This document shows positions 62,918 to 64,000 of a stretch of DNA of 64,000 nucleotides, piece by piece. The notes under the pieces are model-generated. The model ran no database searches and had not been told where the DNA came from. It worked only from the letters and a program-made list of their open reading frames with translations. Each line of letters starts with the position of its first letter. Positions within the stretch are counted from its first letter, which is position 1. The stretch comes from Candidatus Poribacteria bacterium (lineage in GTDB: Bacteria; Poribacteria; WGA-4E; WGA-3G). The stretch is taken from positions 20,387 through 84,386 of the forward strand of contig RKRR01000133.1 in the NCBI GenBank assembly GCA_007571305.1. Reading direction: 5' to 3'. The translations under genes were made by a program, and so were the position numbers.

Positions 62918-63082
62918 CAGGCAGGTCTCCTGACTTCCGATCTTGCGCCCACTGAACCTTCCCATCAGTGAATTGACAGTGGTTTTTCAGTGGATATCTA
63001 TGATCGTTCACAGTGGCGGGGCCGTGGCGGATTCTCACCGCGCTTCCCTATTCTCCGGCTCTTCCGGCACCTAAATCGTCAG
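62918..63082 (-). promoter_or_regulatory. Cobalamin (B12) riboswitch
   Basis: Minus strand GGTGCCGGAAGAGCCGGAGAATAGGGAAGCGCGGTGAGAATCCGCCACGGCCCCGCCACTGTGA...GGAAGTCAGGAGACCTGCC: contains the B12-box and core GGTGAGAATCC / CCCGCCACTGT signatures. Confidence 0.93.
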
Positions 63083-63153
63083 CTTATTCAATTGTAATGC
63101 GTATATTATATCACGTTGCGCTATTTTTTGCAAATATTTTTCTAATTAAAAAT

Positions 63154-63182
63154 TTGACAATACAAAATGAATGTAGTATCAT
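63154..63182 (+). promoter_or_regulatory. Sigma70-type promoter upstream of the hisI leader
   Basis: TTGACA-17 nt-TATCAT. Confidence 0.6.
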
Positions 63183-63419
63183 TAATATTACTATTTAGAA
63201 TTTTACGCCATCGCGAGTATTTAACAGTTATTAATCTATCTCCAAAGCGCGATAAACATGATACTTGTAGGTTTACACGCCAGCTTGCATAGCATATCCA
63301 ACCATTGGCATTGGTGGCATTCCAACTGCTTGCGGGGGAGTGTGCGCCTAAACGGATAACGGAAGTAGCGATTGAAAATCATCGTTTCTCATTTCTGAAA
63401 TTTTAAAGTCCTGTTGAAG

Positions 63420-63456
63420 CCTTATGCACACCAATCTGAACTGCATAAGGTTTTTT
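63420..63456 (+). terminator. Intrinsic-terminator-like hairpin directly upstream of hisI
   Basis: CCTTATGCA-13 nt-TGCATAAGG followed by TTTTTTG. Confidence 0.7.
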
Positions 63457-63478
63457 GTTTTTAAAAAGGAGAATCCGG

Positions 63479-63859
63479 ATGAAAATTCTATCAGAACTTA
63501 AGTATGACGGCGATGGTTTAGTCGCTGCAGTCATTCAAGATGACACGAACAACGAAATTTTAATGGTAGGTTACATGAACACGGAAGCAATAAAAGAGAC
63601 ATTAACGAGTGGACGTGTCTGCTTCTGGAGCCGTTCCCGCCAGAAACTCTGGATAAAGGGGGAGACTTCAGGGCATACGCAGACGGTTAAGTCTATCGCA
63701 GTCGATTGTGACGGCGATGCCTTGCTCATAAAGGTTGAGCAGAAGGTAGCAGCGTGTCATGCTGGCTATCGTTCCTGCTTCTTTCGAGAGGTTTCCCCTG
63801 ACGGAGAGTCAACGCGTGTAGTAGGTGAAAAGGTTTTCGATGCAGATGGTGTCTATTAA
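63479..63859 (+). CDS. hisI: Phosphoribosyl-AMP cyclohydrolase
   Basis: NNEILMVGYMNTEAIKETLTSGRVCFWSRSRQKLWIKGETSGHTQTV...DCDGDALLIKVEQKVAACHAGYRSCFFRE. Confidence 0.95.
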   Translation: MKILSELKYDGDGLVAAVIQDDTNNEILMVGYMNTEAIKETLTSGRVCFWSRSRQKLWIKGETSGHTQTVKSIAVDCDGDALLIKVEQKVAACHAGYRSCFFREVSPDGESTRVVGEKVFDADGVY

Positions 63860-64000
63860 ACGCCGATAAATGTTCGGTGAAGGCAAATTGTCTGAGGAAG
63901 GCAATTTCGTCACTTTTCGTATCTTAGCATCCGATCGGAAGTCGCTTGATTAAGTTCACCTCTATGTTTATTCTGAACAAAATAAAAAGTAGTGCTATCG

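Overview
Bacterial chromosomal window with mostly housekeeping genes and an accessory block at about 46-57 kb. The lineage is perhaps Candidatus Poribacteria or a similar group; this is inferred only from gene style (CotH-ankyrin, C25/FlgD-like, dockerin). Left to right: rpoB (minus, running off the left edge, with a large lineage-specific insertion), DUF4416, P1 peptidase, fusA, an alcohol dehydrogenase, HtrA, sugar-metabolism genes, a MacA/MacB-like export locus with three permeases, a six-tRNA cluster, tig-clpP-clpX-lon-S4-pdxA, a 2175-aa gingipain-like protein, purE, a YjhG-like dehydratase, a CotH-ankyrin fusion, an RM-like pair (PLD-helicase plus Eco57I-type methylase broken at a C9 tract), a three-gene locus behind a cobalamin riboswitch, and hisI. 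Most notable observations: (1) about 16 copies of a short hairpin (GCAYA..stem..GTT..stem..TGTGC) with compensatory stem changes, carried inside several otherwise different MITE-like families, some nested with visible target duplications; (2) a B12-riboswitch locus of unassigned envelope proteins including a possible ECF S-component-like membrane domain; (3) a putatively phase-variable RM methylase; (4) a ClpX with two zinc-binding modules; (5) an rpoB insertion containing a tandem repeat. No transposase gene, rRNA or CRISPR array was seen.
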